DNA of 64,000 bases from Kitasatospora phosalacinea. GTDB taxonomy: Bacteria > Actinomycetota > Actinomycetes > Streptomycetales > Streptomycetaceae. The position numbers were made by a program, and so were the translations under genes. The notes under the pieces were generated by a model. The model was not told the DNA's origin. It ran no database searches and saw nothing but the letters and a program-made list of their open reading frames with translations. The DNA lies in contig NZ_BSSA01000032.1 of assembly GCF_030268885.1 (NCBI RefSeq), positions 1 to 64,000 on the forward strand, read 5' to 3'. The stretch's first letter is position 1. Every line of letters begins with the position of its first letter. Positions 1-8,395 of the stretch are shown here, in pieces.

Positions 1-207
1 AAATACGAACGGGGACGCGAAAAGGACGCGACCCGTCACGGATCAGCTAGCTGGTTTTCCAAGGGATTGGCCGCCCCGGGACCGTCCACACAGATGCGTG
101 TCCGGTGCTCCCTGCCGAGCGACCAGTGAACACTACGCCGGATCCGGGCCAGGTGCAAACACGCGCCGCGCCGCGCGCCGCGGGCCGCCGGTGCCGGGCC
201 TGAACGG

Positions 208-244
208 CCGGAAGGCCGACCCTTGTTGGGGGCCGGCCTTCCGG
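208..244 (-). terminator. Hairpin terminator downstream of mmsA
   Basis: A 10-bp perfect inverted repeat (CCGGAAGGCC at 208-217, GGCCTTCCGG at 235-244) encloses a 17-nt loop, 22 bp beyond the mmsA stop. Streptomycete terminators often lack a U-tract, as here. The remaining leader of the window (1-207) shows no gene that I can support. Confidence 0.6.
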
Positions 245-266
245 GGGCGCCGTGGCGCGGTGGGCT

Positions 267-1793
267 TCAGCTGTTGGTGGGGAAGCCCAGGTTGATGCCG
301 CCGTGCGAGGGGTCGAGCCAGCGCTGGGTGACGGCCTTGCCGCGGGTGAAGAACTGGACGCCGTCGGCGCCGTAGGCGTGGGTGTCGCCGAAGAGCGAGG
401 CCTTCCAGCCGCCGAAGGAGTAGTAGGCGACCGGGACGGGGATCGGCACGTTGATGCCGACCATGCCGACCTCGACCTCGTTCTGGAAGCGCCGGGCCGC
501 GCCGCCGTCGTTGGTGAAGATGGCGGTGCCGTTGCCGTACGGGTTGGCGTTGATGAGCTCCAGGCCCTCGTCGTAGGAGGGGACCCGGACGACCGACAGG
601 ATCGGGCCGAAGATCTCGTCGTTGTAGACGGACATGCCCGGCTTGACGTGGTCGAACAGGGTCGGGCCGAGCCAGAAGCCGTCGGTGGTGGGGGCGCCGG
701 TGGCGTCCTCGGCGGCGATGGCGTGCTTGCGGCCGTCCACGGCGAGCTCGGCGCCGTCGGCGACGCCGGACTCGACGTAGGAGGTGACCTTGTCGCGGTG
801 CTGGCCGGTGACCAGCGGGCCCATCTCGGAGTCGCCGTTGCAGCCGGGGCCGACCTTGAGGGTGGCCATCCGCTCCTTGATCTTGGCGACCAGCTCGTCG
901 CCGATCGGGTCGACGGCGACCAGGACGGAGACGGCCATGCAGCGCTCGCCGGCCGCGCCGAAGCCGGCGTTGATGGCGGCGTCGGCGGCGAGGTCGAGGT
1001 CGGCGTCGGGGAGGACCAGCATGTGGTTCTTGGCGCCGCCGAGGGCCTGGACGCGCTTGCCGTAGCGGGTGCCGTTCTCGTACACGTAGCGGGCGATGGG
1101 GGTGGAGCCGACGAAGGAGACCGACTTGACGTCGGGGTGCTCCAGCAGGCGGTCGACGGCGACCTTGTCGCCGTGGACGACGTTGAAGACGCCGTCGGGG
1201 AGGCCGGCCTCCTTCCACAGCTCGGCGATGAAGTTGGCGGCGGACGGGTCCTTCTCGGAGGGCTTGAGGACGACCGTGTTGCCGGCCGCGATCGCGATCG
1301 GGAAGAACCACATCGGCACCATGGCCGGGAAGTTGAACGGCGAGATGATGGCGACCGGGCCGAGCGGCTGGCGGATCGAGTAGACGTCGACGCCGGTGGA
1401 GGCCTGCTCGGTGAAGCCGCCCTTGATCAGCTGCGGGATGCCGCAGGCGTACTCGACGACCTCCTGGCCGCGGGCGAGTTCGCCGAGGGCGTCGGAGTGC
1501 ACCTTGCCGTGCTCGGAGACGATGATCGCGGCGAGTTCGTCCTTGCGGGCGTTGAACAGCTCGCGGAAGTTGAACAGCACCTGCGTGCGCTTGGCGATCG
1601 AGGCCTTGCGCCAGCTGGTGAACGCCTGGGCGGCGGCGGCGACCGCCTGGTCGACCTCGGCGATCTCGGCGAAGTCGACCTGGCCGGTGACCTGACCGGT
1701 GGCCGGGTCGTGGATGTCGCCGCGGCGGGGCGCGGTTCCGGCGGTGGCGACGTACTGGCCGCCGATCCAGTGGGTGATGTGCTTGCTGCTCAA
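267..1793 (-). CDS. mmsA: Methylmalonate-semialdehyde dehydrogenase (CoA-acylating)
   Basis: A 508-residue aldehyde dehydrogenase that converts methylmalonate or malonate semialdehyde plus CoA and NAD+ to propionyl- or acetyl-CoA. This step belongs to valine, beta-alanine and myo-inositol breakdown. The catalytic cysteine is Cys285 in GERCMAV and the oxyanion Asn is Asn154 in FNFPA. The C-terminal block FGGWKASLFGD followed by a KAVTQRW element is typical of the MmsA/IolA subfamily rather than generic ALDH. The start is placed at a TTG because GGAGG lies 9 nt upstream and the protein then begins with the usual SSKHITHWIGG. Reading further upstream adds 27 low-complexity residues. The length fits the family (about 500). 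A terminator-like hairpin follows it. Substrate preference (malonate versus methylmalonate semialdehyde) is inferred from subfamily only. Confidence 0.92.
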   Translation of the reverse strand: MSSKHITHWIGGQYVATAGTAPRRGDIHDPATGQVTGQVDFAEIAEVDQAVAAAAQAFTSWRKASIAKRTQVLFNFRELFNARKDELAAIIVSEHGKVHSDALGELARGQEVVEYACGIPQLIKGGFTEQASTGVDVYSIRQPLGPVAIISPFNFPAMVPMWFFPIAIAAGNTVVLKPSEKDPSAANFIAELWKEAGLPDGVFNVVHGDKVAVDRLLEHPDVKSVSFVGSTPIARYVYENGTRYGKRVQALGGAKNHMLVLPDADLDLAADAAINAGFGAAGERCMAVSVLVAVDPIGDELVAKIKERMATLKVGPGCNGDSEMGPLVTGQHRDKVTSYVESGVADGAELAVDGRKHAIAAEDATGAPTTDGFWLGPTLFDHVKPGMSVYNDEIFGPILSVVRVPSYDEGLELINANPYGNGTAIFTNDGGAARRFQNEVEVGMVGINVPIPVPVAYYSFGGWKASLFGDTHAYGADGVQFFTRGKAVTQRWLDPSHGGINLGFPTNS

Positions 1794-1899
1794 GGGTCTC
1801 TGCCTCCGATGTCCACGGATGTCCCGCGCTCGTTCTCCAGTCTGCGCGGGGCGGCGGGCCCGCTCAACGAGCACCCTGACGGGGAAGCGCGATTCACCC

Positions 1900-2763
1900 T
1901 TACAGGTCGTCGGAGCGGTCCAGGTAGGGGTCGTGCAGACCGTCGGCGAGTTCGGTGGTCTCCAGCAGGTCGAGGCGCAGGTCCTGGGCCCAGCTCTCGG
2001 CCCACTTCACGGTGCCGCCCGTGCTGCCCGTGCTGCCCGTGCTGCCCGTGCCACCCGTACCGGCCGTGTCGACGGCTTCGGCGCCGTCCGCGGAGAGCAG
2101 GGCAGCGGCGCTCTCCAACCGGTCGGCGAGCGTACGGGGGCCGAGGTCCTCGTCGAACGCGCTCGCCAGGGCGAGGAGTTCGCCTTCGCGCCGCCGGTCG
2201 GTGAGGGCGTGCAGCGCGCGCAGGTCGGCGGGCAGGGCGCGTTCGCAGAGGGTGAGGACGGCGAGCGCGGCGACGTCGTCCAGCGCGGCCACGGGGACGG
2301 GGGCGTCCGCGGGGAGGGTCGGCGGGTGGCGCAGCGGTTCGCGGCGCAGTTCGATGCCGAGCGGTGGCTCCCCGGCGAGGCTGTCGAGGGACGACTCGCC
2401 CCTGTGGACGGCGAGTTGGTGGCGGCGGGCGGTGCCGGGCGGTGTCTCGACCCGGTGCCCGGCGGCGCGCAGGGTTCCGGCGAGTCCGGCGGCGAGCTCG
2501 GCGAGCGGCGGGCCCTCGGCGGTGACCAGCAGCAGGTCGGTGCCGAGGACGGGGGCGGCCAGGCCGTGCAGGCGCAGCGCGTCGGAGCCGGCCAGTGCGA
2601 GGGCGTGTTCCAGGCAGTACGGCTGGGCGTCGGCGAGCAGCGCGGCGCGGCGGGCGGGCAGCGCGTCGGGGCCGCTCCCCGGGGCGGCCGGGGCGTCTCC
2701 GCTCTTCCCGGTACTGCTGGCGTCGGCGTCCTCCACCCCGTTCACGGTGCTCACGTCGTCCAT
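1900..2763 (-). CDS. Nucleotidyltransferase-like hypothetical protein
   Basis: A 287-residue protein. Residues about 50-200 read like the AbiEii/MenA-type nucleotidyltransferase fold: an LAGSDALRLHGL segment followed by GTDLLLV, then helical domain sequence with LRALHALTDRR. The canonical G-S motif with DxD is not clear (GTDLLL rather than TDLDL), so activity is doubtful. A Gly-Thr-Ser low-complexity stretch near residue 235 is encoded by a 9-bp tandem repeat. It sits 28 nt downstream of the primase-like gene and probably shares its transcript. The short gap carries a perfect 15-bp palindrome. No upstream antitoxin partner of the AbiE type is visible. The function is unknown; nucleotidyltransferase similarity is my reading of the sequence, not a search result. 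Confidence 0.55.
   Translation of the reverse strand: MDDVSTVNGVEDADASSTGKSGDAPAAPGSGPDALPARRAALLADAQPYCLEHALALAGSDALRLHGLAAPVLGTDLLLVTAEGPPLAELAAGLAGTLRAAGHRVETPPGTARRHQLAVHRGESSLDSLAGEPPLGIELRREPLRHPPTLPADAPVPVAALDDVAALAVLTLCERALPADLRALHALTDRRREGELLALASAFDEDLGPRTLADRLESAAALLSADGAEAVDTAGTGGTGSTGSTGSTGGTVKWAESWAQDLRLDLLETTELADGLHDPYLDRSDDL
2013..2057 (-). repeat. 9-bp coding tandem repeat
   Basis: Imperfect copies of GTGCTGCCC on the plus strand encode a Gly-Ser-Thr run in the minus-strand nucleotidyltransferase-like gene. The unit is a multiple of three, so copy-number change keeps the frame. Confidence 0.7.
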
Positions 2764-2764
2764 G

Positions 2765-2779
2765 GGGACAGTCTGTCCC
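2765..2779. promoter_or_regulatory. 15-bp perfect palindrome between two genes
   Basis: GGGACAG-T-CTGTCCC occupies most of the 28-nt gap between the stop of the primase-like gene and the start codon at 2763. No Shine-Dalgarno is seen for the downstream gene. It could be a small RNA hairpin or a protein-binding site. Function is inferred only from symmetry and position. Confidence 0.4.
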
Positions 2780-2791
2780 GTCCGGCGCCGT

Positions 2792-3241
2792 CTAGTGCGG
2801 TCGGTGCAGGTGCGCGGCGGCGTCGTGGAGGGCGAGTTCGAGGGCGCGGGGGTCGACGAGCCGTCCGTCGGGGTGCGGGGGGACGAGCCAGTGCGGGCCG
2901 CGGGCGGTGGGGCGGGTGGGGTGCGGGACGGCGATCCAGGTGCCGTGGCCGGAGCCGCGGATGCCGGTGCCGGTCCAGCGTTCGGCGGTGCCGACGGGGA
3001 CGAGGAAGCCGACGGTGTCGCCGTCGGGGTCCTCCAGGACGGGCCCGCCGCCGAACCGGTCGAGCAGGGCGGCGGCGGGGCGGCCGAGCGGGCCGGGGGC
3101 GTGCAGGACGTCCCAGCGGTGCCCGGCGGGGAGCAGGGCGAGGCCGAGGCGGGTGCGTTCCCAGGTGCGGCGGCAGGCGTCGGGGTCGGGGGCGGCGGCG
3201 GCCAGCCAGTGCAGGGCGCTGGGGTGGCGGGTGGTGCTCAC
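2792..3241 (-). CDS. Small primase/polymerase-like (prim-pol N-domain) protein
   Basis: A 149-residue protein whose core HRWDVLHAPG, then a VGTAERW block and a TWIAVPHP/WLVPP block, matches the order HQFDVLDVP, APGTAERL, YLAVPP in the larger protein at 52,328-52,993. The two are therefore paralogues within this window. The larger type is commonly annotated in streptomycetes as a bifunctional DNA primase/polymerase N-terminal domain protein. No clear DxD metal site is visible, so catalysis is not assured. The GTG start is chosen because GAGGA stands 7 nt upstream; the longer reading adds a Pro-rich leader. It is followed after 28 nt by the nucleotidyltransferase-like gene. Confidence 0.6.
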   Translation of the reverse strand: MSTTRHPSALHWLAAAAPDPDACRRTWERTRLGLALLPAGHRWDVLHAPGPLGRPAAALLDRFGGGPVLEDPDGDTVGFLVPVGTAERWTGTGIRGSGHGTWIAVPHPTRPTARGPHWLVPPHPDGRLVDPRALELALHDAAAHLHRPH

Positions 3242-3369
3242 GTGCGGTTCCTCGTCTCTCCCGGGCGGGGCAACGGGCGGCGGGCGGGTGCCTGCTGCCG
3301 TCACCCGGGAGAGCGGGGTGCCGGGGTTCTCTTACACGGATCGCGGGGCGTCCGGGACGGGGCTCCCGG

Positions 3370-4884
3370 TCAGCGGTCGCCGAAGATCGTCCGGTGCCAG
3401 TCCTTGCGGGCGACCGCGGTGGTGTCGAACATGACGTGCTTGACCTGGGTGTACTCGTCGAGCGAGTACTGCGACATGTCCTTGCCGTAGCCGGAGGCCT
3501 TGTACCCGCCGTGCGGCATCTCGCTGATGATCGGGATGTGGTCGTTCACCCAGACGCAGCCGGCCGCGATCTCGCGGGTGGCGCGCAGCGAGCGGTGGAC
3601 GTCGCGGGTCCAGGCGGAGGCGGCGAGGCCGTAGGGGGTGTCGTTGGCGAGCCGCAGGCCCTCCTCGTCGCTGTCGAAGGGCAGCACGACGAGCACCGGG
3701 CCGAAGACCTCGCCCTGGACGACCTCGCTGTCCTGGGCGGCACCGGTGATCAGGGTGGGGCGGTGGTAGGCGCCGAGCGCGAGGTCGGTGCCGTCGTGGC
3801 CCTTGCCGGTGGCGGGGCCGCCGGTGACGACGGTGGCGTAGGAGCGGGCGCGCTCGACGAAGCCGGCGACCCGGTCGCGGTGGGTGAAGGAGACCAGCGG
3901 GCCCATGTCGGTGTGCGGGTTCAGCGGGTCGCCGAGCCGGATGCCCTCGTACAGCTCGGCGACGCCGGCCACGAAGGCGTCGTACAGCGGGCGCTGGACG
4001 TAGGCGCGGGTGGCGGCGGTGCAGTCCTGGCCGCTGTTGATCAGGGAGGCGGCGACGGCGCCGTGCACGGCGGCGTCGAGGTCGGCGTCGTCGAAGACCA
4101 CGAAGGGGGCCTTGCCGCCGAGTTCGAGGTGGGTGCGCTTGACGGTGGCGGTGGCGATCTCGGCGACGCGCCGGCCGACGGCGGTGGAGCCGGTGAAGGA
4201 CACCATGGCGACGTCGGGGTGGCCGATCAGGTGCTCGCCCGCGGTGCGTCCGGCGCCGGTGACGATGTTGACGACGCCGTCGGGGATGCCCGCGGCGGTG
4301 CAGGCGCGGGCGAACATCAGCGAGGTCAGCGGGGTGATCTCGGCGGGCTTGAGGACGATGGTGTTGCCCGCGGCGATCGCCGGGAGGATCTTCCAGGCGG
4401 CCATCTGCAGCGGGTAGTTCCAGGGCGCGATGCTGCCGATCACGCCGACCGCCTCGCGGCGCACGTACGAGGTGTGGTCGCCGCTGTACTCCCCGGCGGC
4501 CCTGCCCTCCAGGTTGCGGGCGGCCCCGGCGAAGAAGGCGGTGTTGTCGACGGTGCCGGGGACGTCGAACTCGGTGGAGAGCTTGATCGGCTTGCCGGTC
4601 TGCGCGGTCTCGACCCGGGCGAAGTCCTCGGCGTGCTCGGCGAGGATCCCGGCGAGGCGGTTCAGCGCGTCGGAGCGGGTGCCGGGGGTGGCGCCGGACC
4701 ACTCGGGGAGGGCGGCGCTGGCGGCCGCGACGGCGGCGTCGACGTCGGCGGTGGTGGCGAGCTCGACCTGCTGGACGGTGGCGCCGTTCGCGGGGTTGAC
4801 CACGGCGAAGGGCTCACCGCCGGAGCTCCGGGCCGGGCGGCCCGCGATGTGCTGCGCGCCCTCGTTGAAGCTGGTCAGGTCCAT
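3370..4884 (-). CDS. Aldehyde dehydrogenase, aminobutyraldehyde/betaine-aldehyde type
   Basis: A 504-residue NAD(P)+ aldehyde dehydrogenase. Catalytic Cys288 lies in NSGQDCTAATR, the general base Glu254 in LELGGKAP, and Asn156 in APWNYP. The QDC context is typical of gamma-aminobutyraldehyde/aminoaldehyde dehydrogenases. It probably oxidises an aldehyde produced by deamination of a diamine or polyamine. The ATG start has GGAGG 6 nt upstream. It is transcribed divergently from the PucR regulator across a 185-bp gap. A second, distinct enzyme of the same type lies at 10,369-11,814. The polyamine assignment comes from the neighbouring aminotransferases and regulator, and from my recollection of a similar dehydrogenase-regulator pair (around SCO5656/5657) in S. 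coelicolor. Confidence 0.85.
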   Translation of the reverse strand: MDLTSFNEGAQHIAGRPARSSGGEPFAVVNPANGATVQQVELATTADVDAAVAAASAALPEWSGATPGTRSDALNRLAGILAEHAEDFARVETAQTGKPIKLSTEFDVPGTVDNTAFFAGAARNLEGRAAGEYSGDHTSYVRREAVGVIGSIAPWNYPLQMAAWKILPAIAAGNTIVLKPAEITPLTSLMFARACTAAGIPDGVVNIVTGAGRTAGEHLIGHPDVAMVSFTGSTAVGRRVAEIATATVKRTHLELGGKAPFVVFDDADLDAAVHGAVAASLINSGQDCTAATRAYVQRPLYDAFVAGVAELYEGIRLGDPLNPHTDMGPLVSFTHRDRVAGFVERARSYATVVTGGPATGKGHDGTDLALGAYHRPTLITGAAQDSEVVQGEVFGPVLVVLPFDSDEEGLRLANDTPYGLAASAWTRDVHRSLRATREIAAGCVWVNDHIPIISEMPHGGYKASGYGKDMSQYSLDEYTQVKHVMFDTTAVARKDWHRTIFGDR

Positions 4885-5069
4885 GAGCTGCCTCCATTGC
4901 CTACTCGACCCGGCCGACGATGCCTCGGTTCGGGTGCCCGGGGCAAGCATCACTCAGCAACGGCCCGGCCGAAGGGCCTTACAGGGTGCAAGGCTGCGTT
5001 CGGGCGACAGGGCGTCGCCGTCGAGCATGATTGTCCTGACACCCTGCGAACCCCCTGGAGGTATCCCCG
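4885..5069. promoter_or_regulatory. Divergent promoter region between ALDH and PucR genes
   Basis: This 185-bp gap separates two outward-facing genes. It contains ACAGGGTG at 4981-4988 and its near-inverse CACCCTG at 5041-5047, spaced by about 50 bp. Such half-sites flanking a regulator promoter would suit PucR autoregulation, but no binding consensus is known to me for this protein. Individual -10/-35 boxes are not convincing. Confidence 0.35.
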
Positions 5070-6716
5070 ATGCTCCCCACCGTCGCCCGCGTGCTCGACC
5101 TGGACGTGATGCGGCGCGGTCTGCCCCAGGTGGTGGCCGGGGCCGGGGCGCTGGAGCGCCCGGTGCGCTGGGTGCACGTGAGCGAGCTGCCGGACGTGGC
5201 GGGGGTGCTGCGCGGCGGCGAGCTGGTGCTGTCGACGGGCATCGCGCTGCCCGAGGACCGGGACGGGCTGGCCCGGTACGTGCGGGAGCTGGCCGAGGTC
5301 GGGGTGGCGGGGCTGGTGATCGAGTTCGGCCGCCGGTACTTCGACTCGCTGCCGCGGGCGCTGGTGGCGGCGGCGGAGCGGCACGGCCTGCCGCTGGTGG
5401 TGCTGCGCCGGGAGCTGAAGTTCGTCGCGGTGACCGAGGCGGTGCACGCGCTGGTGGTGAACGCGCAGCTGGAGCAGTTGCGGGTGTCCGAGGCGGTGCA
5501 CCAGGTGTTCAACGAGCTGGCGACGGAGGGTGCGGAGCCCGCCGAGGTGGTGCGGCAGGTGGCCCGGATGGCGGGTGCGCCGGTGGTGCTGGAGAACCTG
5601 GCGCACCAGGTGCTGGCGCACGACCCGGCGGGGCGCGGCGAGCAGGAGCTGCTGGAGAACTGGGAGCACCGTTCGCGCGGCGTGCACCCGCCGGGCCGCA
5701 CCGGGCACGACCCGCGCTCGGGCTGGCTGGTGACCACGGTGGGCGCACGCGGTCAGGACTGGGGCCGGCTGGTGCTGGTGGACGAGCCGGTGCCGCTGCC
5801 GCCGGACGTGCCGCACCCGCACGCGATGCTGCTGGAGCGCGGCGCGGCGACGCTGGCGCTGAACCGGCTGGTGGTGCGCGACCGGGAGTCGCTGGAGCGG
5901 CAGACCCACCGCACCCTGCTGTCGGGCATCCTGACGCACTCGCTGACGGTCTCCGAGGTGGCGTTGCGTGCGCAGGCGCTGGGCGTGCCGCTGGAGGGGC
6001 GCCGCCTGGTGGGCGTGGTGCTGCGCCGCCGGGAGGGGCCGCTGCCCGCGGCGCTGGAGGCGCAGGCCCGGCTGCGGGACTTCACCGAGCTGGCGGCGAC
6101 CGCGATCCGCAACGCGCGGCTGTCGGCGCTGGTGGGCGCGCTGGACGACGAGGGGGTGGGCCTGCTGGTGGCGCTCGGTTCGCAGCAGGACGAGCACGCC
6201 TCGCTGGAGTCCTTCGCGGCGGCGCTGCGCCGACTGTCCGCGGAGGCGGGCCGGGACGGTTCGGCGGACGGGCCGGTGATAGCGGTCGGTTCCTCGGTGG
6301 GTTCGGTCCGGGACGCCCGGCGCACCCTGCTGGAGGCCACCCAGGTCGCGGACGCGGCCCTGCACGACGCGCCGGGCGGCCGGGCCGCGTACTACCGCCT
6401 GCCGGACGTCCGGCTGCGCGGCCTGCTGCACCTGCTGCGCGACGACGAGCGCCTGCAGACGTACGTGGAGCGGGAGTTGGGTCCGCTGCTGGCGTACGAC
6501 GCGGAGCACGGCGGGCAGTTGGTGCAGATGCTGCGGATCTACCTGGAGCAGGGCCGCAACAAGTCGGCGGCGGCCGACGCCGCGCACCTGTCGCGCCCGT
6601 CCTTCTACGACCGGCTGCACAAGGTGGAACGGATCCTGGGCGTGGACCTGGACCAGGTGGAGTCCTGCCTGTCGCTGCACGTGGCGCTGCTGGCGCTGGA
6701 CGCGGTGCGCCGCTGA
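5070..6716 (+). CDS. PucR-family transcriptional regulator
   Basis: A 548-residue regulator. The N-terminal PucR purine-catabolism-type ligand domain (about residues 1-125) begins LPTVARVLDLDVMRRGLPQVV. A central GGDEF-like/CdaR region follows, and a C-terminal PucR helix-turn-helix ends the protein (about 490-545, with NKSAAADAAHLSRPSFYDRLHKVERILG). GGAGG lies 8 nt before the ATG. In S. coelicolor a PucR-like protein next to an aldehyde dehydrogenase (SCO5656, described as EpuRI) represses ethanolamine/polyamine use genes; this gene has the same kind of context and is a candidate orthologue. It probably controls the divergent dehydrogenase and perhaps the aminotransferases further along. The effector is unknown here. 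Confidence 0.85.
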   Translation: MLPTVARVLDLDVMRRGLPQVVAGAGALERPVRWVHVSELPDVAGVLRGGELVLSTGIALPEDRDGLARYVRELAEVGVAGLVIEFGRRYFDSLPRALVAAAERHGLPLVVLRRELKFVAVTEAVHALVVNAQLEQLRVSEAVHQVFNELATEGAEPAEVVRQVARMAGAPVVLENLAHQVLAHDPAGRGEQELLENWEHRSRGVHPPGRTGHDPRSGWLVTTVGARGQDWGRLVLVDEPVPLPPDVPHPHAMLLERGAATLALNRLVVRDRESLERQTHRTLLSGILTHSLTVSEVALRAQALGVPLEGRRLVGVVLRRREGPLPAALEAQARLRDFTELAATAIRNARLSALVGALDDEGVGLLVALGSQQDEHASLESFAAALRRLSAEAGRDGSADGPVIAVGSSVGSVRDARRTLLEATQVADAALHDAPGGRAAYYRLPDVRLRGLLHLLRDDERLQTYVERELGPLLAYDAEHGGQLVQMLRIYLEQGRNKSAAADAAHLSRPSFYDRLHKVERILGVDLDQVESCLSLHVALLALDAVRR

Positions 6717-6743
6717 CCTCCCGGCCGGCGGCGCACCGCGGGG

Positions 6744-7379
6744 TCAGCGCGGGCCGAGGGCGACCAGCGCGGCGAGGTCGTTCTCGCCGATGTCCAGCGC
6801 GGCCCGCGAGCCGTCCGCGAAGTGCAGGTCGGCGCGGAGCGAGACCCAGGTGTGCCGGGGCTCGACGCGCACCAGCTGGGCGTGGGGCAGTTCGCCGAGG
6901 ACGCGCTTGGCCCGGTGGTCGTCGAAGGTGCGCCCGGGGGTGTTGTCGCCGCTGCCGACCAGCAGGATCCGCCGGTCGGTGAAGAGCAGCAGGACGTCGT
7001 CGTTGTCGTAATCGCGGTCGGCGGAGCGCACCGCGATGACGAACCGTCCGGCCTGGCTCTGCCAGCCGCCGGTCAGGCCGCGCCCGCGGAAGAGCCGGCG
7101 CAGCGAGCGGACCAGGCCCCAGGTGCAGTCCTCGACCAGGTCGGCGAGGTACTCGGCGAGGTTGACGAACACGAACAGGCAGCCGAACGCGGTCTCGGCC
7201 GCCCGGCCCGACGGGTCCTTGCGGTAGCGCCGGGGCGGTGTGCGGACCAGGTCGCACAGGTCGGTGTCGACGATGCCGCGCAGCTGCTCGCCGGGCGCCA
7301 CCAGGTGCGCGACCTCCGGCAGGTGCTGGGCCCCGGGCAGCGGCGGGGCGCCGTACGGGGGGTGGGCGGGGTGGCTCAT
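6744..7379 (-). CDS. Third gene of WXG cassette; PH/GRAM-like protein of unknown function
   Basis: A 211-residue protein with no signal peptide. A central semi-hydrophobic stretch (around AFGCLFVFVNLAEYLADLVED) precedes a C-terminal half with LLLFTDRRILLVGSG and later a beta-rich segment. The FTDRRILLV pattern is typical of bacterial PH-like (bPH/GRAM) domains, so a PH-like fold is suggested but not proven. Its ATG overlaps the TGA of the WXG gene (ATGA), showing tight translational coupling. By position it could be a partner, chaperone or immunity protein of the WXG protein. It is convergent with the PucR gene, with a 27-bp gap and no clear terminator. Confidence 0.6.
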   Translation of the reverse strand: MSHPAHPPYGAPPLPGAQHLPEVAHLVAPGEQLRGIVDTDLCDLVRTPPRRYRKDPSGRAAETAFGCLFVFVNLAEYLADLVEDCTWGLVRSLRRLFRGRGLTGGWQSQAGRFVIAVRSADRDYDNDDVLLLFTDRRILLVGSGDNTPGRTFDDHRAKRVLGELPHAQLVRVEPRHTWVSLRADLHFADGSRAALDIGENDLAALVALGPR

Positions 7380-8395
7380 CCGAAGGCCTCCTCGACCCGG
7401 TTGCGCGGCACCCGGTACGGGGCGCCCTCGGGCGGGCCGTCGAGCGCGCCGGCGACGGTGTCCAGGCCCTGGTCGGTGAGCAGGTTGTCGGTGAGGACGC
7501 CGGTGAAGTCCCCGGCGCCGATAGCCGCGCCCAGGCCGGTCTTGACGCCGCCCTTGACGGCGCCGAAGCCCTTCCCGAGGACCTGGGCGGTGGCGAACTC
7601 CCCGAGGTTCCCCGCCGAGGGGTTGCGGACCAGGTCCCAGCCGGACTTGAGCCGGTTGCCCCTGCCGCCGAGCTTGCGGACGGCCTTGGCGGCCGCGCGG
7701 GCCTTCTTGATCGACCCGAGGGTGCGGGCCGCCTTCATCGCCTTGATCGCCTCGTGCAGCTCCTTGAGCGCCTTCTCCAGCTTGAGCGAGACCTGGCCGA
7801 CCCGGGCGATGTAGACGGCGATCTCGCCCTCGACGATGAGCGCCTCGGCGGCGGTGGCGAGGCCCAGGGTGAGGATGTCGACCACGAGTCCGGCGGCCAG
7901 CGTGATGATCAGGGTCTCGATCGCCTCGCGGATGATCTCGATGATCAGCTGTTCGGCGAGCTGGCACTCGGCGGCGGCCTGGCTGATGATCTGCGCGACC
8001 TGCGCCATGTCCGCGGCGGTGGCGTCGATCGCCTCGACGACGGTGGTCATGTGGGCGCCGAACGCCGCCGAGGCCGCGCCCTCCCAGGCGGCGTCGACCC
8101 GGGTGCCGGCCGAGCGCAGCTCGTCGGCGACCTCCTGCATGGCCTTCGCCTGGGCCTGCCACTCGTGCGCGGCGGCGGTCAGCGCCTGCAGGTTGCCGGT
8201 GACCTCCTCCAGCTTGTCCATCAGCCCGGTGGCGTCGAGCGCCGCCTTGACGACGGAGTCGAGACCGGCGTCGAGCCCTTCGCTGACGGGGTTCTCGAAG
8301 CTGGGCAGCGGCGGCAGCTGTTCGGTGACCCGGTCGCGGGTCCACTTGTACGCGTCGACGGCGTCGCCGAACGAGCCGGGGGCCAGGGTGCTCAT
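7376..8395 (-). CDS. WXG100/ESX-like protein with long C-terminal extension
   Basis: A 339-residue protein. The N-terminal third is helical with a WEG turn (AAWEGAASAAF, about residues 104-114) as in WXG100 and LXG-type substrates of type VII secretion. A strongly hydrophobic segment follows (about 150-190, LIITLAAGLVVDILTLGLATAAEALIV broken by small residues). After it come a basic coiled region rich in Lys/Arg/Ala and a Gly-rich tail. No recognised toxin motif was found in the C-terminus. The gene overlaps both neighbours by ATGA and lies between the small ESX-like gene and the PH-like gene. No EccC ATPase or other type VII component occurs in this window. A secretion substrate or an intracellular protein using the WXG fold are both possible. 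Confidence 0.6.
   Translation of the reverse strand: MSTLAPGSFGDAVDAYKWTRDRVTEQLPPLPSFENPVSEGLDAGLDSVVKAALDATGLMDKLEEVTGNLQALTAAAHEWQAQAKAMQEVADELRSAGTRVDAAWEGAASAAFGAHMTTVVEAIDATAADMAQVAQIISQAAAECQLAEQLIIEIIREAIETLIITLAAGLVVDILTLGLATAAEALIVEGEIAVYIARVGQVSLKLEKALKELHEAIKAMKAARTLGSIKKARAAAKAVRKLGGRGNRLKSGWDLVRNPSAGNLGEFATAQVLGKGFGAVKGGVKTGLGAAIGAGDFTGVLTDNLLTDQGLDTVAGALDGPPEGAPYRVPRNRVEEAFG

Noticed and set aside
252-2204. Long open frame on the plus strand opposite mmsA
   Set aside because: Antisense shadow caused by GC-rich codons of mmsA; Asp/Gly/Val/Ala-only composition and no motif.
1699-5109. Very long plus-strand open frame of 1136 residues
   Set aside because: It spans four unrelated minus-strand or intergenic segments; no domain continuity, composition typical of antisense frames.
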